Assembly (NCBI GenBank): GCA_018266845.1
Contig: JAFDZO010000032.1
Span: 21,676 to 63,775, forward strand
Direction: 5' to 3'
DNA: 42,100 nucleotides
DNA from: Bacteroidota bacterium
GTDB lineage: Bacteria; Bacteroidota; Ignavibacteria; Tepidaquicellales; Tepidaquicellaceae
Numbering within the stretch: the stretch's first letter is position 1; every line of letters starts with the position of its first letter. The notes below the pieces were generated by a model. The model was given only the letters and a program-made list of their open reading frames with translations. It was not told the DNA's origin and made no database searches. A program made the translations under genes and the position numbers. Shown in pieces: positions 23,177 to 32,872 of the stretch.

Positions 23177-24364
23177 TTATTTACCGAATACTTCATTTAT
23201 TTTATTAAAAATTCTTTCAAACTCTTCTTCCGTCATGTTAGAACCGGAAGGCAGGCAAAGTCCTTTGTTGAAAATATCCTCTGAAACTCCACTGCCGAAA
23301 TATTCTGCCCCCTCAAAAATAGGTTGAAGGTGCATAGGCTTCCAGAGAGGTCTTGCCTCGATATTAACTTTCTCAAACTCAGTCCGCAAAGTTTCGCGTG
23401 AGATTCCGCCTGTCTCATCGGGGTTAATAAGAATCGTTGTGAGCCATCTGTTTGAATAGAAATCGTTGTCCGGTTCTTCTAATAAAGTAACTCCGCTGAA
23501 AGATTTAAAAAAATCTTTATACCGCTCAAAATTTTTTCTTCTTGCATTTACTCTTTCCGTAAGAACTTCCATCTGACCCCTGCCTATACCCGCAAGAATA
23601 TTTGATAATCTATAGTTATATCCTATGTGTGAGTGCTGATAATGTGGAGCATTATCGCGAGCTTGAGTAGAAAGAAATCTTGCTTTTTGAATTGCATCAC
23701 CGTCGTTTGAAATCAATGCGCCGCCGCCGCTTGTTGTGATAATCTTATTTCCGTTAAAACTGAGCACGCCGAATCTTCCGAACGAACCGCAAGGTTTACC
23801 TTTATAGGAAGAGCCTAGCGCTTCTGCAGCATCTTCAAGAATATCTATTTCATATTTTTGCGCAATTGAAATTATTTCATCCAGCTTTGCAGGCATTCCA
23901 TAGAGATGAACAGGAATAATTGCCTTCGGCTTTTTGTTTTCTGAAATTAATTTTTTAACAGCATCTTCTAAGGCATTCGGACACATATTCCATGTATCGC
24001 GTTCTGAATCTACAAAAACCGGATTTGCCTTTTGATATAAAATCGGATTTGCAGATGCAGAGAAAGTCATGCTTTGGCAGATGACATAATCTCCCTGATT
24101 TATACCCATCAAAATCAGAGCAAGATGAATTGCTGCGGTTCCTGATGAAAGAGCAGCAGCGTGTTGTACACCTGTAAATTTCTCTAAGTCTTTTTCAAAA
24201 TTATTGACGTTGGGACCTAAGGGCGCAACCCAGTTAGTCGCAAAAGCCTCGGTGATGTATTTTTGCTCGCCTCCTCCCATGTGCGGAGAGGAAAGATAAA
24301 GTTTGGGATATTTTTGCGCTTCAACGTTTTCTGTTTTAGCAGTCTTGGTTAATGAAACGTTCAT
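23177..24364 (-). CDS. DegT/DnrJ/EryC1-type sugar aminotransferase
   Basis: A 395-residue PLP enzyme of the DegT/StrS family. Lys207 in SFNGNKIITTSGGG is the PLP lysine; SSGTAAIHLAL (about 73-83) and the EDAAEALGSSY block (about 177-187) hold the cofactor. Such enzymes aminate 4-keto or 3-keto nucleotide sugars, like PglE or EpsN, which act next to a PglC/EpsL-type transferase; here a transferase of that type is encoded four genes upstream in the same run. No dehydratase (PglF-like) gene is seen in the window, so the keto-sugar must come from elsewhere. The gap to the YdcF gene is 27 bp. Confidence 0.9.
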   Translation of the reverse strand: MNVSLTKTAKTENVEAQKYPKLYLSSPHMGGGEQKYITEAFATNWVAPLGPNVNNFEKDLEKFTGVQHAAALSSGTAAIHLALILMGINQGDYVICQSMTFSASANPILYQKANPVFVDSERDTWNMCPNALEDAVKKLISENKKPKAIIPVHLYGMPAKLDEIISIAQKYEIDILEDAAEALGSSYKGKPCGSFGRFGVLSFNGNKIITTSGGGALISNDGDAIQKARFLSTQARDNAPHYQHSHIGYNYRLSNILAGIGRGQMEVLTERVNARRKNFERYKDFFKSFSGVTLLEEPDNDFYSNRWLTTILINPDETGGISRETLRTEFEKVNIEARPLWKPMHLQPIFEGAEYFGSGVSEDIFNKGLCLPSGSNMTEEEFERIFNKINEVFGK

Positions 24365-24391
24365 TATTATATGATGCTGTTTAAAATTTTT

Positions 24392-25147
24392 TTAGAAAAG
24401 AAACCACTTTGCGTATAATATACCGGTGTACTCATTCAAAGCAGTCTGCATGTTCAGCATGTTCACTTCAGAAGGAAACCAGTAGGGAAAGCTTTCTCCT
24501 GTGCTTTTAATCAGGTAACCGGTAGGAGCGGGTATTGGATTAATCCCTTTATTGTTAAACATCATTACCGCTCTTTGCATATGAAAAGCATTTGTAACTA
24601 AAATTACGGGAGTTGTTTTATTATAGTTTTTTGAGTATTCAATAGCTTCTTCATTTGTATTTGTTGCAGTGTTGATAATCGAAATATCTGTTGGGGGCAC
24701 TCCCAGTGATACAGCAGTTTTTAAAAATACTTCTGCCTGAGTTATCTTTCCCGGATAGCCGGGACCTGAAACAACTAGCTTGCTTTTAGGAAGCATTTTG
24801 TAAATTCTAATCCCTTCAATAAGCCGTGAGAGAGCATTGGGCGCAAGCTGGTCATTGTAGGGGAGCTTGGGATTGTTTGTAAATCCTGCCCCAAGCACAA
24901 CTATGTTATAAGTTACTGAATCGCTTAAAACTTTTTCTTTTGAAAAAGGCTCATACTTACTTTCAAGACTTGATACCAAAAAACCCGGAACAATGAAATT
25001 TGAAGTTACGAGGAGCCATAAACACGTAAAGATAAAAACCGGTTTAAAAAGTTTTTCTCTTTTGAAAAAATAGCTTATCGCAGAAGCGAAAAGTAATAGC
25101 CAGAATATATTAAACGGGTGAAGAAAAAATTTTACGAGAGAACTCAA
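24392..25147 (-). CDS. YdcF family (DUF218) membrane protein
   Basis: A 251-residue protein with two N-terminal membrane segments (about 5-25 and 35-55) and a DUF218 domain: VVLGAG, GPGYPG, NTATNTNEEA and ILVTNAFHMQRAVMMF. Relatives such as SanA and ElyC affect envelope integrity or lipid-carrier recycling; the reaction is unknown. The start is TTG at 25145-25147, one base after the stop of the preceding ATP-grasp gene; no better upstream start exists and the N-terminus matches YdcF-type beginnings. Confidence 0.82.
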   Translation of the reverse strand: MSSLVKFFLHPFNIFWLLLFASAISYFFKREKLFKPVFIFTCLWLLVTSNFIVPGFLVSSLESKYEPFSKEKVLSDSVTYNIVVLGAGFTNNPKLPYNDQLAPNALSRLIEGIRIYKMLPKSKLVVSGPGYPGKITQAEVFLKTAVSLGVPPTDISIINTATNTNEEAIEYSKNYNKTTPVILVTNAFHMQRAVMMFNNKGINPIPAPTGYLIKSTGESFPYWFPSEVNMLNMQTALNEYTGILYAKWFLF

Positions 25148-25148
25148 A

Positions 25149-26198
25149 TTACAAATTTTTTTCCTGCATTAATATCGGCTCAATATCAACGTCGCGAAGG
25201 AAAATATAGTCTTTATCAAAATGATATAGCCCCCGGTTTTCTATTTTATCTTCCCACCCTTTTAGATAAAGAATGGTGTCATTAATTAAATCAAATCCAG
25301 CTTCAGCCATGATACCTGTATAAGCCATGTGCCGGATATTTATTTCCGTAACTTTTAAATTTCCGTTTGAATCTTCTTTTAGGTCAAAGCTCAGCACTCC
25401 GTGAGGCTTCACGTTAATTCTTTTACAAACTTCATCAACGCACTCTTCGCAGAATTTTAAAAGCTTGTCTTCGTTTATCAATCTACCGAAAGAGGTATTG
25501 CCTGTAACTTTTGATGGAGCAATATCTGCCATAACATACTCTGCACAATGAAGTCCTGCATTTTTAATACACTCACCGTTTATGTAAAGCATTTGATTTG
25601 CAAGATGTCTTCCTGTTAAAAATTCACTTACAGTAAATTCTTTAATTTCGCTATGTATAAAAAGCCATGCTTCTAAATCTTTTTGCCTATTCAATTTTAA
25701 TGAACCGAGTCCGCCTGAACCAACTGATGCTCTTATCCAGCAAGGGTAACCGACTTTATCTTCAATCTCTTTATACTTTGGCTCCTGCGGTGAAATCTTC
25801 ACAGTCTTGGGAATATATTCTGTTCCTTCCAATGCATCTGACATCAATGCTTTGTTCATTAAGGTTTTTGCTAACTCAAGAGGAGGGAGAAGAACAGGGC
25901 ACGGAAATTTTCCTTTTTCTTTATAAAGCTCGCCCCACTTTATTACTTCAAACTCCGGCTGAATAAATGCGAGATCAATTTTATTTTCATCAATGATTTT
26001 ATTTATTGTATCCCAGTAAGTGCTTTCTGATGCTCTTGGTACAATGTAATGTTTATCAACAAGACCTTTCATATAGAATCCGAGAGCTTTTTTGTATGCA
26101 TCAATTCCGATAATATTACAATCCGGTATAATCTGCCGGACGCGTTTTGCTATCGAGCGGGGAGTAGGACCACCGATTCCTGAGATAAGAATATTCAT
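25149..26198 (-). CDS. ATP-grasp ligase (CarB-like) in the polysaccharide run
   Basis: A 349-residue protein with an N-terminal Rossmann-like preATP-grasp domain (MNILISGIGGPTPRSIAKRVR) and an ATP-grasp domain (about 115-320): lysine-containing WIRASVGSGGLGSLK, then GVLSFDLKEDSNGNLKVTEINIRH, where the acidic D and E/N residues bind Mg-ATP. The family forms amide or ester bonds by an acyl-phosphate intermediate. The substrate is unknown; attachment of an amino or carboxylic acid to a glycan precursor is inferred from context. It lies three bases after the next ATP-grasp gene, so the two may act together. Confidence 0.82.
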   Translation of the reverse strand: MNILISGIGGPTPRSIAKRVRQIIPDCNIIGIDAYKKALGFYMKGLVDKHYIVPRASESTYWDTINKIIDENKIDLAFIQPEFEVIKWGELYKEKGKFPCPVLLPPLELAKTLMNKALMSDALEGTEYIPKTVKISPQEPKYKEIEDKVGYPCWIRASVGSGGLGSLKLNRQKDLEAWLFIHSEIKEFTVSEFLTGRHLANQMLYINGECIKNAGLHCAEYVMADIAPSKVTGNTSFGRLINEDKLLKFCEECVDEVCKRINVKPHGVLSFDLKEDSNGNLKVTEINIRHMAYTGIMAEAGFDLINDTILYLKGWEDKIENRGLYHFDKDYIFLRDVDIEPILMQEKNL

Positions 26199-26201
26199 AA
26201 A

Positions 26202-27218
26202 TTATTTTTGTAAAAGTGATAAATGTTTTTCTAAAATTGGTTTCATTCCTTTGTTAACAGGTAACTGCCATACAAGCTTGCACCAATCGTGATTGCCTTC
26301 AATAAGTCCGGGACCTTTATCTGTAATGACAATATCCCATCCGATAGACCTGTTTTCAGGGTGAGCCTTGGCAGCTTTCTTAATCATTTCAATCGTTTCT
26401 CTCCAGAAGGGAATTTGAAATCCTGTAATTTTTACTCCCGTAACAGGGTGAACGCTTTCAGGTGATTTTGTAATATCGCTGTAAACTCCGGGACCGGAAA
26501 TAATTCCTGTTGCGTCATCAATCGGCGCTGCAATATTTCCCGCTGCGAGATTATCAACGTGGGAGTTAATTGAAATTCTTAATCTGCACCCAAGCAATTC
26601 GACCTCATCCTTTTCATTCAATTGAGTAAAAATTCTGACTGTATTAACTGCCGAAGGGGACAGAGCCATTATATCAGGATGCTGAATAATATACTCCTCG
26701 GCTAAATCATAACCTTCTTTTTCCATTAATTGAATCAGAGATGCAGGAGTGTGTTCAGCAGATTTTACAATTATAACCTGCGCTCCGCATTTGCCATCTG
26801 AAACTTTTAAAACAACTTTACCCGAAACACTATTTAATAATTTTTCAGCAAGAGAATTATCCGCTTTAAGTTCATCAAGACTTGCATTTGCATGTAGCAC
26901 AAACTCTTTGTACTGTTTATAGAATAATCTTTTATCGTCGAGAATATTCCTTTTGTCTTTCGGATTCATTTGTAACTGATATTCATACATATAACCTGTA
27001 CCGGCATATTTTTTTCTTTCCCCGGGAGAAAGCTTATAAAATCCGAATTGGAAATATTCCAGAATAGAAACATTGTACTTTAAAGCAGAGCTTATTATAT
27101 CTGCACGAAGAGAAGTTTTGGATTTGTTTTCTTTTTTAGAAACATAGTCCAAGAACTTTTTATATTTCGGTTTATCTAAATTTTTTAAGTAATATCCTAA
27201 ATAAAGTAGTCTTTTCAT
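26202..27218 (-). CDS. Sugar-transfer-associated ATP-grasp protein
   Basis: A 338-residue protein matching the sugar-transfer-associated ATP-grasp type: a Lys/Arg-rich helical N-terminus, then GKVVLKVSDGKCGAQVIIV, DLAEEYIIQH, SAVNTVRIFTQL, LLGCRLRISINSHVDNLAAGNI, a family-typical block, and GWDIVITDKGPGLIEGNHDW at the C-terminus. This family is found beside glycosyltransferases in capsule and teichuronic-type clusters, and here it directly follows the initiating sugar transferase gene with a three-base gap. The reaction is not established. Confidence 0.85.
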   Translation of the reverse strand: MKRLLYLGYYLKNLDKPKYKKFLDYVSKKENKSKTSLRADIISSALKYNVSILEYFQFGFYKLSPGERKKYAGTGYMYEYQLQMNPKDKRNILDDKRLFYKQYKEFVLHANASLDELKADNSLAEKLLNSVSGKVVLKVSDGKCGAQVIIVKSAEHTPASLIQLMEKEGYDLAEEYIIQHPDIMALSPSAVNTVRIFTQLNEKDEVELLGCRLRISINSHVDNLAAGNIAAPIDDATGIISGPGVYSDITKSPESVHPVTGVKITGFQIPFWRETIEMIKKAAKAHPENRSIGWDIVITDKGPGLIEGNHDWCKLVWQLPVNKGMKPILEKHLSLLQK

Positions 27219-27221
27219 AAT

Positions 27222-27827
27222 TTAATTATTGCCGGTAAACGGCATCATTGGCCTTTCTTCGCTTTGATTTATTCCTTCACGTACTAATACTTTTTTAAAT
27301 GTCATAAATAAAATTTTCATATCTAAAGCAAATGAAAGATTATCTACGTAATAAACATCGTATTTGAATTTAGCATTCCATTCAATACTGTTTCTTCCGT
27401 TCACCTGGGCCCATCCGGTAATTCCCGGCATAACATCATGCCTTCTGCGCTGTTCAGCATTGTAAAGTGGAATGTACTTGAACAACAGAGGACGAGGACC
27501 AACTAAACTCATGCTTCCGGTAAGCACATTTATAAGCTGAGGTAATTCATCTAAAGAAAATTTTCTGATAAAGATTCCGACTTTCGTCATTCTTTGCACA
27601 TCGGGAAGAAGATTTCCTTTCTCATCGCGTTTATCAAGCATTGATTTGAACTTGATGATTTTTATCTTCTTTTCGTTTTTTCCGGGTCTGTCCTGAGTGA
27701 AAAATGGGTTTCCTTTGTTGACAAAAAATAAAATTATTGTAAGGATTATTGTTACGGGCGAAAAAACAACTAATACTGTAAGCGAAACAATAAAATCTAT
27801 AACTCTTTTAAAAAAATGTTTATACAT
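27222..27827 (-). CDS. PglC/EpsL-type initiating sugar transferase
   Basis: A 201-residue short monotopic phosphoglycosyl transferase: N-terminal membrane hairpin (about 10-35), basic KFKSM, catalytic SLDELPQ, SLVGPRP and MPGITGWAQVNGRN. It moves a sugar-1-phosphate to undecaprenyl phosphate to start a repeat unit. The N-terminal YKHFFKRVIDF block is typical and fixes the ATG at 27827, eight bases inside the end of the upstream glycosyltransferase gene; a longer start at 27851 would deepen the overlap. With the DegT aminotransferase and a GNAT acetyltransferase in the run, the first sugar may be a diNAc-bacillosamine-like sugar (inference). Confidence 0.92.
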   Translation of the reverse strand: MYKHFFKRVIDFIVSLTVLVVFSPVTIILTIILFFVNKGNPFFTQDRPGKNEKKIKIIKFKSMLDKRDEKGNLLPDVQRMTKVGIFIRKFSLDELPQLINVLTGSMSLVGPRPLLFKYIPLYNAEQRRRHDVMPGITGWAQVNGRNSIEWNAKFKYDVYYVDNLSFALDMKILFMTFKKVLVREGINQSEERPMMPFTGNN

Positions 27828-28953
27828 ACTCCGAATAATATTTATCAGCATTTTTCATAGTGAAATCTTGCGATGCTTTTAGAGAATTATCAGAAATCGT
27901 TTTTAAGTAATTTTTATCAGATTTACATTTTAATATAAAATTTTTTATCCCTTCAATATCATTCTGCGTAAATGTCTCGCCGTTACCGTATTCCGAAATA
28001 TGATTTTTTATTTCTGAATCAAGAGAGGCAATTGCAAGAATCGGCACACCAACTGCCTGAAGATTATAAATTTTGCTTGGCACACTAGCATGAGCCGTCT
28101 TATCGTCAAGTAGTACAACTCCAATATCAGCAGCAGCCAGAGAATAATTCAGGACTTCATCAGGCTGAAAGGGGAGCATCACGCAGTTGCTGAGATTGTA
28201 CTCTTCAATGAGATTTTTAATGTGATTAACTCTGTCGCCTCTTCCAATTATTAAAAATAGAATATCTTCATTATCTTTCATCTCACGGGCAATTTCAATA
28301 AGTGATTCAACGTTATGAGTGTAACCGATATTTCCTGAATATTGAACGATGAACTTATTTGAAACTTTATTATCTATTATAAAAGGGTTGTCAGCTTTGC
28401 TAACAGGTTTAATTTTTGTTAAGCCTGACCAGTTTGGAATAATTTTAATTTTATCTTTTTCTACATATTGCGAAAGCAGTTTTCGCATCCCTTCGCCAAT
28501 TGTATATAATCTGTGAGCCTTTTTAAATAATTTTTTATTCCATCTAGTCCATGATTTATAAATCCACTTGTTCTCGCCAATGTTATAAATTTTTAAAATA
28601 TCAGGGTAAACATCAAATACAAGAACAGAAAACCTGTTAGGCAAAATTAGTGAAAGTAAATATGCAGTAGGCGGAATCGTTATATAAAAAACATCGTAAC
28701 TTCTGTATTTGAAAAGAAGATGAAAAAAAATCTGAACCGTGCCAATTAGCCATGATGTCATTTTTTTTCTTGTATTTCCCCGGTCATATTTTACAGTGCC
28801 TGAAATTTCAACTTTACTATTAAGCGGTATATCCTGAACTCTTATGCTTCCTGTTATAAGCGCAGTTCTGTCGAAATGTTTTGCAAAAGCATTAACTATA
28901 TCAATCGTAAGGTAGCCCGTAGCCTGATTTATGAAAACAATTTTTTTCTCCAT
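27820..28953 (-). CDS. Glycosyltransferase family 4 (WbuB-like)
   Basis: A 377-residue GT-B protein. N-terminal acceptor domain with MEKKIVFINQATGY and a membrane-associated stretch; C-terminal nucleotide-sugar domain with FIVQYSGNIGYTHNVE, FLIIGRGDR, and ASVPSKIYNLQAVGVPILA. The family adds a sugar to a lipid-linked acceptor on the cytoplasmic face. Its ATG overlaps the stop of the previous gene by one base (28953), and its end overlaps the PglC-type gene. Confidence 0.9.
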   Translation of the reverse strand: MEKKIVFINQATGYLTIDIVNAFAKHFDRTALITGSIRVQDIPLNSKVEISGTVKYDRGNTRKKMTSWLIGTVQIFFHLLFKYRSYDVFYITIPPTAYLLSLILPNRFSVLVFDVYPDILKIYNIGENKWIYKSWTRWNKKLFKKAHRLYTIGEGMRKLLSQYVEKDKIKIIPNWSGLTKIKPVSKADNPFIIDNKVSNKFIVQYSGNIGYTHNVESLIEIAREMKDNEDILFLIIGRGDRVNHIKNLIEEYNLSNCVMLPFQPDEVLNYSLAAADIGVVLLDDKTAHASVPSKIYNLQAVGVPILAIASLDSEIKNHISEYGNGETFTQNDIEGIKNFILKCKSDKNYLKTISDNSLKASQDFTMKNADKYYSEYV

Positions 28954-30092
28954 TAGAATTTTCCGCTGCCATTCCGCGCATAACTTTCACATATCTTTAG
29001 GTAAGCTTCGGCTCTTTTTGTAGCAGAGTTAAAATGCCGAACTCTCTCTTTTCCCTTTTCTATTAATTCATTCTGAATCTCTTTTGAATTTACCAGCATT
29101 TCAATTTTATCTATAATGTTATTCGGGTTCATAGGGTCAAAATAAACTGCTGCATCCCGGCAGACAGTTCTAGCAAAACTCATATCGGAAGTGAGAATGG
29201 GCTTCTCCATAAGCATTGCTTCAGGATAAGAAGCCGAGAAGCACTCAAGTAAAGTAGGCAGAAACAACATATCACACTCTCTGTAAAGGGAAGGACATTC
29301 ATTTACTTTTACAGGTCCAACATTGTAAATAATTCTTTTTGCCTCATCATTGAACTCGTTCTGAAATGAATCTTCAGGCAGAGTTAAAACAAATCTTATG
29401 TTATCTAATCCCCGAGCTTTTAATATTGATGCAATCTTATTAATGATCCCCAGATTTTTGTGATAGTAAAAGGAACTGATACAGACCAATCTTATTTCAT
29501 TCCCAAATCTGACGGGCAGCTTATTCGGAAAAATTTTATAATCATAATAATGCGCGCTGCAAGTATTAGAGACAGTATGAACTTTTTTTATGCCGAATAA
29601 TTTTTTCAATCTTTCATTCACATCATCTGTTTGCACTACTATTCCGTCTGCCTGATTAAAGAACCATTTTGCCCATGAAAAAGTTTTAAATCTCCATCGC
29701 AACTTTCGGTAAAGAGGAATGTTTTTTAGATACGGGGAATCGGGGTAAACAAAGTGAGGCAGATTAAATCCCATAAGATGCGGAGCTTTGGGTCTCCAGT
29801 AAGACGGTCCTGATGTTGTAAAAATACAGTCCGGTTTTACTTTTCTTTCAAGCTCATCAAATAATTTTCTTGAGCTTAAAAAAGCTCTCATGCCTGAACC
29901 CGGACGGTGCGGAATATCATAAAAGGTGAAGTTTTTTGGAAACGAATCTCTATTAATTTGCCTTGTCATGGTTTTGCTTAGGAATACATGATACTCATTT
30001 TCTTTGAAGCCGATTAACTCGTGTAAAAATGAGTTAGCAACCTGTAATCCTCCGCCTTTTAAAACTGTTGCAGTATTTACTAGTAAACGCAT
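28953..30092 (-). CDS. Glycosyltransferase, GT-B fold (GT4-like)
   Basis: A 379-residue protein with N-terminal MRLLVNTATVLKGGGLQVANSF, a GT-B acceptor block, and a C-terminal domain holding the E-x7-E motif LECFSASYPEAMLMEKP. Retaining GT4-type enzymes use this motif to bind the nucleotide sugar. Donor and acceptor are unknown. One-base overlap with the next gene and a 13-bp gap to the GNAT gene place it inside the same transcript. Confidence 0.9.
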   Translation of the reverse strand: MRLLVNTATVLKGGGLQVANSFLHELIGFKENEYHVFLSKTMTRQINRDSFPKNFTFYDIPHRPGSGMRAFLSSRKLFDELERKVKPDCIFTTSGPSYWRPKAPHLMGFNLPHFVYPDSPYLKNIPLYRKLRWRFKTFSWAKWFFNQADGIVVQTDDVNERLKKLFGIKKVHTVSNTCSAHYYDYKIFPNKLPVRFGNEIRLVCISSFYYHKNLGIINKIASILKARGLDNIRFVLTLPEDSFQNEFNDEAKRIIYNVGPVKVNECPSLYRECDMLFLPTLLECFSASYPEAMLMEKPILTSDMSFARTVCRDAAVYFDPMNPNNIIDKIEMLVNSKEIQNELIEKGKERVRHFNSATKRAEAYLKICESYARNGSGKF

Positions 30093-30105
30093 TTATTAGT
30101 GAGCG

Positions 30106-30636
30106 CTAAGCCGGGCTTAATTGTAAGATGTGCAAAAACTTTAAAAAGTATTTTCGCGCGCCATATCCGATTTTTTGAAATCCGAGCTTAGTACATAGCT
30201 TGATTGAGGAAGTGTTGTCAACGCTTGTAACGTACCAAATATTTTGCACATTTTTATTTAATAAATTTTTCACCGATTCAAGTATTGCTGCTGCGGCAAG
30301 CCCTTTGCCCCTGTAATTTGTATCTGTGATTACATATGCTATTTGCACATCATATTTTCCCATAAAGGGCCACTTAAAATATGCAGGGATTGCCAGAATA
30401 CACGAAACAACTTTTCCTTTATGATAAATTAATACGGATGAATAGTTATTGTTTCTGAAAATTCTGAAAAAATGAAAAATCCAATAAAGAAAATATTTTT
30501 TAGGATAGCTTTGCGGAACAAACCGTGATAGTGAAGGTGTCCATAGTTTTATAGTATATTCGTCTGAAAGCTCATCTAATCGAAAACCTTTTCCGATTTC
30601 TTCAATTTTACCGCTGAAAATTATGCTCTGGGACAT
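30106..30636 (-). CDS. GNAT family N-acetyltransferase
   Basis: A 176-residue protein with the acetyl-CoA-binding motif A (YVITDTNYRGKGLAAAAI, about 98-115) and the later NTSSIKLCTKLGFQKIG block. In a glycan cluster with an aminotransferase it may acetylate an amino sugar, as PglD-type enzymes do, though those have a different fold; other substrates cannot be excluded. It lies six bases after the GT4 gene upstream. Confidence 0.85.
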   Translation of the reverse strand: MSQSIIFSGKIEEIGKGFRLDELSDEYTIKLWTPSLSRFVPQSYPKKYFLYWIFHFFRIFRNNNYSSVLIYHKGKVVSCILAIPAYFKWPFMGKYDVQIAYVITDTNYRGKGLAAAAILESVKNLLNKNVQNIWYVTSVDNTSSIKLCTKLGFQKIGYGARKYFLKFLHILQLSPA

Positions 30637-30642
30637 ATTTCC

Positions 30643-31758
30643 TTAACTAATGAGAACTTTGCAAAAGTCATCCATGATTTTATCGAAGTTAAAATTTTTC
30701 ATCTTTTCTATTGAATTTGCTTTAAATTTATTTCTCAGCTCTTCGTTATTAATCAGCTCAGACAATTTAGTCTTATACAGCTCAATATCATTTTGCGGTA
30801 TAAGAAAGCCATTGTAATCATTTTCAATCATATCCCGCGGTCCCGCAATGCAATCCATTGCAATTGTGGCTAACGGAGTGCACAAAGCTTCGGCAAGCGC
30901 ATTAGGGAAACCTTCCGATACGGATGTAAAAGCAAAAATTTCGCTTTTTTTATATAAGCTGTCAATATCGGTTAACGTGCCTGCGAATTCAACGTTACTT
31001 TCCAGCTTCAACTCCTTGACCTTTTCTTTTGCGTGTTGAAAAAGCGGACCTTCACCTGCAAAGACAAGCTTCCAATCTTTAAAATCTATCTGCGAAAAAA
31101 TTTCTATCAAAAGCTCCTGCTGTTTTGTAGCTACAAATCTGCCGACATTGAGAATGATTTTCTCTCTTTTGTTTGTATTGCTCTCGATTTTTCTAATCGG
31201 GTTAGGTATAGTGATAATATTAGGATGTCTTAATCTTTCAGATTCAATTTCTTTTGCGGTTTGAGTCTGGACAATTAGCCCTGTAGCATTAGGGTAAAGG
31301 ATGTGCTTAAATATATACTGCAGCCAGCTTCCGGTTTTATAAACAGAATTACTTTTAAAGCTTAAACGGCTGCTAATTTGCGGGCTGTTTCTGTCCGAAA
31401 GATACTTCTTCATTTTCAGCCCAATTGATGCCAGCATAGCAAACGAGTTATATCTTCCGCCGAAACTCAAATACGAATGCGGGTTTATTTCCTTTAGTGT
31501 TTTTCTTAAATATCTTAACAGCTTTATCGTGATAAGGAGTTTGTTTACTCCTTTTGTTCTAAATCCGGGTTCGTGAACAATTACCTTTTCTTTTATAGTA
31601 TAAAATATAGGCTGCTTTGTTAATATAACCAGATGCGTTTCGAGATTTTCTCTTTCCGAAAAATCATTTGCAATTTCGCTCATCACTCTTTCCATCCCGC
31701 CCGATACCAATGAAGGAATGATTAAGCAGATAACTTTTTTCCGTGAAGTTGAATTCAA
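30643..31758 (-). CDS. Glycosyltransferase family 4
   Basis: A 371-residue GT-B enzyme. N-terminus KVICLIIPSLVSGGMERVM (GT4 beginning of amylovoran/EpsF-like type); C-terminal domain with ILNVGRFVATKQQELLI, VFAGEGPL and the E-x7-E motif SEGFPNALAEALCTP. The start is TTG at 31758; the ATG just upstream (31763) is out of frame and hits TGA. Donor unknown. A 69-bp gap separates it from the epimerase gene upstream, one of the larger gaps in the run. Confidence 0.92.
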   Translation of the reverse strand: MNSTSRKKVICLIIPSLVSGGMERVMSEIANDFSERENLETHLVILTKQPIFYTIKEKVIVHEPGFRTKGVNKLLITIKLLRYLRKTLKEINPHSYLSFGGRYNSFAMLASIGLKMKKYLSDRNSPQISSRLSFKSNSVYKTGSWLQYIFKHILYPNATGLIVQTQTAKEIESERLRHPNIITIPNPIRKIESNTNKREKIILNVGRFVATKQQELLIEIFSQIDFKDWKLVFAGEGPLFQHAKEKVKELKLESNVEFAGTLTDIDSLYKKSEIFAFTSVSEGFPNALAEALCTPLATIAMDCIAGPRDMIENDYNGFLIPQNDIELYKTKLSELINNEELRNKFKANSIEKMKNFNFDKIMDDFCKVLIS

Positions 31759-31827
31759 TTCATTTTACCCCCAAAAATTGCAAACGAAATAATGGTGAAT
31801 TTCTATTTGCAAATTTAAAATTCCAAT

Positions 31828-32853
31828 TTAGTTTTTATAGTATTTGGTGAACCACTGAATATATTTTTTTATACCGGTATCAATATCAGTTGTAGGTTTA
31901 TAGCCCACGGCATTTGATAAAGCATCTATATCAGCGTAAGTTTTGTAAACATCTCCGGGCTGCATTGGAGCAAATTCTTTTTTAGCTGTTTTTCCTGTAT
32001 GTTTTTCAATAGCGGAGATAAAGTCTATTAGGCTAACAGGGTTGTTGTTTCCTATGTTGTATAGAGCATATCCTGATTGGTGTGAACCCGATGAAATGAT
32101 TTTTGTAATTCCGTCAATAATATCATCTATGTAGGTGAAATCTCTGTACAAATTTCCTTCGTTAAAAACTTTTATAGGAATTTCATTTATGATTGCATTC
32201 GTAAACAAATATGCTGCCATATCAGGTCTTCCCCATGGACCGTAAACAGTAAAAAACCGTAAACCTGTAGTAGGCAGTTTGTGAATATGGCTATACGTGT
32301 GCGCCATCAGCTCGTTACTTTTTTTTGTGGCTGCGTACATGCTTACAGGAAAATCTACATTATCACTTTCGGAGAACGGAGTTTTTTCATTATTACCGTA
32401 AACAGATGAGCTTGAGGCATAAATCAAATGCTCTATATTAAATTTTTTACTGCACTCAAGTATATTAAAGAAACCGATTATGTTTGATTGAATATAAACT
32501 TCAGGAGCTTCTATAGAATATCTTACTCCCGCTTGTGCTGCTAAGTGAACAACATAATCAAAATTTTCTTCCGAGAATAGTTTCAGGAGATTATCCATGT
32601 CGGATAAATCCATCTTAATAAATGAAAAATCCGGCAAAGAGTTACTCTTAATTAAGTCATTACCGGAATAATTTTCTTCCAAAGAAATACCCAGTTCCTT
32701 TAATCTGTCATATTTTAACTTCGTATCATAGTATTCATTTATGTTGTCAAGACCGACAATGCTAAAATTCTCATTCAAAAGTTTGTTAGTTAAATGGAAT
32801 CCAATGAAACCTGCTGCTCCGGTAATCAGAATTTTTTTTCTTTGTGTCTGCAT
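31828..32853 (-). CDS. NAD-dependent epimerase, UDP-glucuronate 4-epimerase type
   Basis: A 341-residue extended short-chain dehydrogenase: NAD-binding TGAAGFIGFHL, LAAQAGVRYSIE, SSSVYG, and the catalytic YAATKK (Tyr/Lys). The later block LRFFTVYGPWGRPDMA is characteristic of UDP-glucuronate 4-epimerases, which interconvert UDP-GlcA and UDP-GalA. A related UDP-GlcNAc epimerase cannot be excluded. It predicts a uronic acid in the glycan. Confidence 0.85.
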   Translation of the reverse strand: MQTQRKKILITGAAGFIGFHLTNKLLNENFSIVGLDNINEYYDTKLKYDRLKELGISLEENYSGNDLIKSNSLPDFSFIKMDLSDMDNLLKLFSEENFDYVVHLAAQAGVRYSIEAPEVYIQSNIIGFFNILECSKKFNIEHLIYASSSSVYGNNEKTPFSESDNVDFPVSMYAATKKSNELMAHTYSHIHKLPTTGLRFFTVYGPWGRPDMAAYLFTNAIINEIPIKVFNEGNLYRDFTYIDDIIDGITKIISSGSHQSGYALYNIGNNNPVSLIDFISAIEKHTGKTAKKEFAPMQPGDVYKTYADIDALSNAVGYKPTTDIDTGIKKYIQWFTKYYKN

Positions 32854-32872
32854 TAAAAATTTAAGTCCTTTA

